From Dermabacter sp. p3-SID358 (GTDB taxonomy: Bacteria; Actinomycetota; Actinomycetes; Actinomycetales; Dermabacteraceae): a stretch of DNA of 64,000 nucleotides. Of the stretch, positions 61,074 to 64,000 are shown piece after piece. A model generated the notes under the pieces. That model searched no databases, was not told the origin of the DNA, and worked only from the letters and a program-made list of their open reading frames with translations. The stretch lies in contig NZ_JALXOZ010000001.1 of assembly GCF_025147465.1 (NCBI RefSeq), positions 241,586 to 305,585 of the forward strand, in the 5' to 3' direction. The position numbers were made by a program, and so were the translations under genes. How positions within the stretch are numbered: the first letter of the stretch is position 1; each line of letters begins with the position of its first letter.

Positions 61074-62786
61074 TTACTTACCTCCGTGGGCGCTAGCGAG
61101 TGCTGCTTCGTCGCGGTTGACATGAACCTGGTCGACCGCGGCAACTTCGGGGAACTTCTGGTCGAAGGCCGGGCGCTCCGAGCGGATACGCGGCAATTCA
61201 ACGAAGTTGTGGCGCGGCGGCGGGCATGAGGTCGCCCACTCGAGGGAAGCGCCGTAGCCCCACGGGTCGTTGACGGTGACCTTCTCGCCCTTCATATGGG
61301 TAAGCACCACGTTGAGGAGGAACGGGAGGGTCGAGGCACCGAGGATAAACGCGCCGACCGTAGAGAACTGGTTCATCCACTGGAAGCCGTCCTCGGAAAG
61401 GTAGTTCATGTATCGGCGGGGAGCACCTTCGACGCCCATGAAGTGCTGGATGAGGAACGTCATGTGGAAGCCAACGAGAAGGAGCCAGAAGTGGACCTTC
61501 GCGAGGTCTTCACGCAGCTTGTAGCCGAACATCTTGGGCCACCAGTAGTAGAAGCCCGCGAACATTTCGAAGGCAACCGTGCCGAAGATGACGTAGTGGA
61601 AGTGGGCGACGACGAAGTAGGTGTCGCTCAGGTGGAAGTCGAGTACCGGGGTCGAGAGGATCACGCCGGTGAGGCCACCGAAAAGGAAGGTGGTCATGAA
61701 GCCAAGCGTGAAGAGCATCGGCGATTCGAATGTGATGGATCCACGCCACATGGTGCCAACCCAGTTGAAGAACTTCACGCCCGTGGGCACGGCGATCATC
61801 ATCGTCATGAACGCGAAGAAGTCGAGCATCACGGCGCCGGTTGTGAACATGTGGTGGGCCCAGACGGTCACGGAAAGAGCGGCAATAGAGATGGTCGCGT
61901 AAACCAGGGTCTTGTAGCCGAAGATCGGCTTGCGGCTGAAGACGGGGATGATCTCGGAAGCGATGCCGAAGAACGGCAGTGCGAGCACATACACCTCGGG
62001 GTGGCCGAAGAACCAGAAGAGGTGTTGCCAGAGGATCGGGCCGCCGTTCGCAGGATCGAAGATGTTCGCGTCGAGTACGCGGTCTGCGCCAAGTGCGAAA
62101 AGCGCGGCGGCGAGGGGCGGGAAGACCATGAGAATGAGGATCGACGTGATGAGGACGTTCCACGTGAAGATCGGCATGCGGAACATGGTCATGCCGGGCA
62201 TGCGCATCGTGATGATGGTCGTAATGAAGTTGACGGCGCCGAGGATGGTGCCGAAGCCCTGCATGCACAGACCGAAGGCCCACAAGTCACCGCCGAGGCC
62301 CGGCGTAAAGGTGGTATCGGAGAGAGGCGCGTAGGCGAACCAGCCGAACGAGGCTGCACCCTGCGGGGTGAGGAAGCCTGCGCAGGCGATGAGAGCTCCG
62401 AAGCCGGTCAACCAATACGAGAACATGTTGAGGCGTGGGAACGCCATGTCGACAGCACCAATCTGGAGCGGCAGCAGGTAGTTCGCGAACCCCGCGAAGA
62501 GCGGTGTACCAAACATGAGCAGCATGATCGTGCCGTGCATTGTAAAGAGCTGGTTGTACTGGCCCTTCGAAACAACGACCTGGAGACCGGGCTCCCACAG
62601 CTCAGCGCGGATCAAGAGCGCAAGGACACCGCCGAAGCAGAAGAAGAAAAAGGCGGTTGCCATGTACATAATGCCGATCGTCTTGTGATCGGTCGTGGTG
62701 AGGAGCTTGAAGAACTGATTGCCCTTCTTTGTCTCAGGCTGAGCCGGGGCGAAGCGGCGCGTGGTATCTGCGGTTGTAGTACTCAC
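61074..62786 (-). CDS. ctaD: Cytochrome c oxidase subunit I
   Basis: Catalytic subunit with haem a, haem a3 and CuB; reduces O2 and pumps protons. The 570-residue protein has twelve helices. Visible are [18 protein letters not shown] with a haem-ligand His, the CuB/Tyr site [15 protein letters not shown], the CuB pair in [10 protein letters not shown] and the haem ligands in [14 protein letters not shown] 62786 overlaps the ctaC stop by 4 nt. Confidence 0.97.
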   Translation of the reverse strand: MSTTTADTTRRFAPAQPETKKGNQFFKLLTTTDHKTIGIMYMATAFFFFCFGGVLALLIRAELWEPGLQVVVSKGQYNQLFTMHGTIMLLMFGTPLFAGFANYLLPLQIGAVDMAFPRLNMFSYWLTGFGALIACAGFLTPQGAASFGWFAYAPLSDTTFTPGLGGDLWAFGLCMQGFGTILGAVNFITTIITMRMPGMTMFRMPIFTWNVLITSILILMVFPPLAAALFALGADRVLDANIFDPANGGPILWQHLFWFFGHPEVYVLALPFFGIASEIIPVFSRKPIFGYKTLVYATISIAALSVTVWAHHMFTTGAVMLDFFAFMTMMIAVPTGVKFFNWVGTMWRGSITFESPMLFTLGFMTTFLFGGLTGVILSTPVLDFHLSDTYFVVAHFHYVIFGTVAFEMFAGFYYWWPKMFGYKLREDLAKVHFWLLLVGFHMTFLIQHFMGVEGAPRRYMNYLSEDGFQWMNQFSTVGAFILGASTLPFLLNVVLTHMKGEKVTVNDPWGYGASLEWATSCPPPRHNFVELPRIRSERPAFDQKFPEVAAVDQVHVNRDEAALASAHGGK

Positions 62787-63691
62787 TTTTTGGCATCCTC
62801 ACGACGGTTTTCGATGCGGCGGTCGGAATCGTCCTTCATGTTCCAGGACTTTTGGAGACGGTTAAGGTCGTTCGAGAGTTGACCCTCGTTGCCCTTCGCC
62901 CGCAGCTCCTCCATGTGCTTGTCGAACTCTTCTTTCGAGACGACCTTGACGTTGAAGAGCATGTCGGAGTGGTACTCGCCGCAGAGTTCGGCGCACTTGC
63001 CCGCATAGGTACCTTCGATCTGCGGAGTGACCTGGAAAGCGGTGGTGTGGCCAGGGATCATGTCCTTTTTGTAGAGGAAGTCCACAACCCAGAACGAGTG
63101 GATGACGTCGCGGGAATCGAGCTGGAACTCAACGGTCTCGCCGACGGGAAGGTAGAGGGTGGGAAGGTCCTTGGCAGCGCCCTCTTCACCGGTACGGAAC
63201 GACTGGACACCAGGATCTTCGTGGACGTCTGCATCGACGTAGTTGAAGTCCCAGCTCCACTGCTTTGCAACAACATTAACCGTGACGTCAGGGTTCGGAT
63301 CGAGACGTTCGATCTCAGAAATGTCACGCTGCGTGAAGTAGAAGAGGGTCATGATCATGATGACCGGGATGAGCGTGAAGGTCAGCTCGATAGGCACGTG
63401 ATAACGCAGCTGAATCGGGAAGCCCTTGTCGCTCTTCTTGCGGCGGTAGGCGATCGCGCACCAGAAAACAAGGCCCCACACGAGGAGACCGACGGCGAGG
63501 AGAGTGATCCACGAACCGCTCCACATCGTGATGATGCGGTCGGTGTGATTCGTGATCTGGTGAGTGGCATCACCGGGGAGGAATCCTCGCTGCTGCTCTT
63601 CCGTGCAGCCCACGAGAGCAAGCGCCGTGAGGGCGAAAGCGGCAATGGCCTTCGGTATCCGGCGACTGCGTTCCGGGGTTTGGGGGATCAC
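62783..63691 (-). CDS. ctaC: Cytochrome c oxidase subunit II
   Basis: Lipid-anchored CuA subunit that receives electrons from QcrC. The signal peptide (about 14-28) ends in lipobox ALVGC, Cys29. Two transmembrane helices follow, then the cupredoxin domain with the CuA site [12 protein letters not shown] near residue 245 and the aromatic KQWSWDFNY. The 302-residue form from GTG 63691 is preferred because GGAAGG lies 7 nt upstream; ATG 63706 is an alternative without a ribosome binding site. Confidence 0.94.
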   Translation of the reverse strand: MIPQTPERSRRIPKAIAAFALTALALVGCTEEQQRGFLPGDATHQITNHTDRIITMWSGSWITLLAVGLLVWGLVFWCAIAYRRKKSDKGFPIQLRYHVPIELTFTLIPVIMIMTLFYFTQRDISEIERLDPNPDVTVNVVAKQWSWDFNYVDADVHEDPGVQSFRTGEEGAAKDLPTLYLPVGETVEFQLDSRDVIHSFWVVDFLYKKDMIPGHTTAFQVTPQIEGTYAGKCAELCGEYHSDMLFNVKVVSKEEFDKHMEELRAKGNEGQLSNDLNRLQKSWNMKDDSDRRIENRREDAKK

Positions 63692-63823
63692 AGGCTGACC
63701 TTCCATGTATCGCGTGGCGAATCGGCGGCGGGGAGATTCGCGCTCGATTGTGCGGTTGTCTCGGGCTCTTTCATCCGGGCTGGCACGAAGCCCGCGCCTG
63801 GATCGGGACAAGAGTCCTTAGTC

Positions 63824-63829
63824 ATCATA
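63824..63829 (-). promoter_or_regulatory. Probable -10 box TATGAT for ctaC-ctaD-ctaF
   Basis: About 135 nt upstream of the ctaC start on the minus strand; no strong -35 box. Confidence 0.4.
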
Positions 63830-63946
63830 CGCGACTCGCCGCGAAAAGTTGCCCTCCCAGCCTCTTTTCTCGGATTCGGTTGGGTTCACTCAGTCACGTT
63901 TAAGCCGGTCGGGGCGGTTTATCGGGTAGTTGTGTAGGCGGTAAGG

Positions 63947-63957
63947 TCCGACGGTTG
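63947..63957 (+). repeat. Dispersed 11-mer TCCGACGGTTG
   Basis: Third exact copy of the motif at 703-713 and 2424-2434, again intergenic. Confidence 0.4.
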
Positions 63958-64000
63958 CTCGCCTCACGCATGAGTGGGTGTTGGCTCGGGAGCCGGTGAC

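Larger units (their letters stand above)
63692..64000. other. Upstream region of ctaC to the right edge
   Basis: It holds the ribosome binding site and leader of ctaC, a probable ctaC -10 box (63824-63829), an exact TCCGACGGTTG copy (63947-63957), and no recognisable gene. The last 35 bases contain only short frames. Confidence 0.5.

Overview
This 64 kb window is chromosomal DNA of a high-GC actinomycete. The evidence is an actinobacterial bc1-aa3 respiratory supercomplex set (ctaC-ctaD-ctaF, ctaE, di-haem qcrC, qcrA, qcrB), a class II DAHP synthase, SepH, families DUF3093/3159/3710/4192/4193/5998, a PknL-type PASTA kinase beside an Rv2175c-like protein, and a principal sigma factor with an actinobacterial Lys-rich N-terminus. 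Gene order resembles skin-associated Micrococcales such as Dermabacter or Brachybacterium; that placement is inference. I see no rRNA, intact tRNA, CRISPR array, prophage or intact insertion sequence.

Layout. 0-5 kb: translation factor efp, an ABC-F ATPase, alanine dehydrogenase and a dicarboxylate/glutamate symporter, ending in a strong bidirectional terminator. 5-14 kb: a Fe-S assembly operon (sufR-B-D-Rieske-C-T, with no sufS or sufU inside it), divergent from an ABC exporter, haem A synthase ctaA and methionine aminopeptidase. 14-16.4 kb: a large coiled-coil CAP-domain lipoprotein in AT-richer, repeat-flanked DNA. 16.7-31 kb: aconitase, a TRAM-type RNA methyltransferase, an APC permease divergent from two TrkA-type proteins, then a housekeeping block also known from mycobacteria and streptomycetes (DUF3159, OB-fold, DUF3710, dut, DUF3093, DUF4193, sepH, a phosphodiesterase, DUF5998, Pat-like acetyltransferase). 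33-41 kb: parC, hexose-6-phosphate epimerase, parE, a small zinc protein, sigA and a UspA protein. 41-54 kb: DUF4192, polyprenyl synthase, Rv2175c/pknL, aroG, plsC, fadD, an exonuclease/GIY-YIG protein with no normal start codon, and trpD. 53-64 kb: ctaE-qcrCAB facing ctaF-ctaD-ctaC, separated by about 2.8 kb of odd DNA with an ArsR regulator and an MFS exporter.

How they work together. Respiration dominates: ctaA makes haem A, suf builds Fe-S centres for aconitase, the Rieske protein and SufR itself, and the cta/qcr genes encode the oxidase and bc1 complexes. A second theme is transcription and cell-cycle housekeeping (sigA, topoisomerase IV, SepH, PASTA kinase).

Most notable observations: (1) an exonuclease/UvrC-like gene whose only plausible start is ATC; (2) two dispersed repeats that flank the CAP lipoprotein gene and recur, same order and orientation, about 190 bp apart beside the ArsR-MFS insertion, as if one site were filled and the other empty; (3) many promoters whose -10 box lies exactly 6-7 nt before the start codon, implying leaderless mRNAs; (4) a 100 bp polypyrimidine tract; (5) a near-perfect 18 bp inverted-repeat operator around the arsR promoter.
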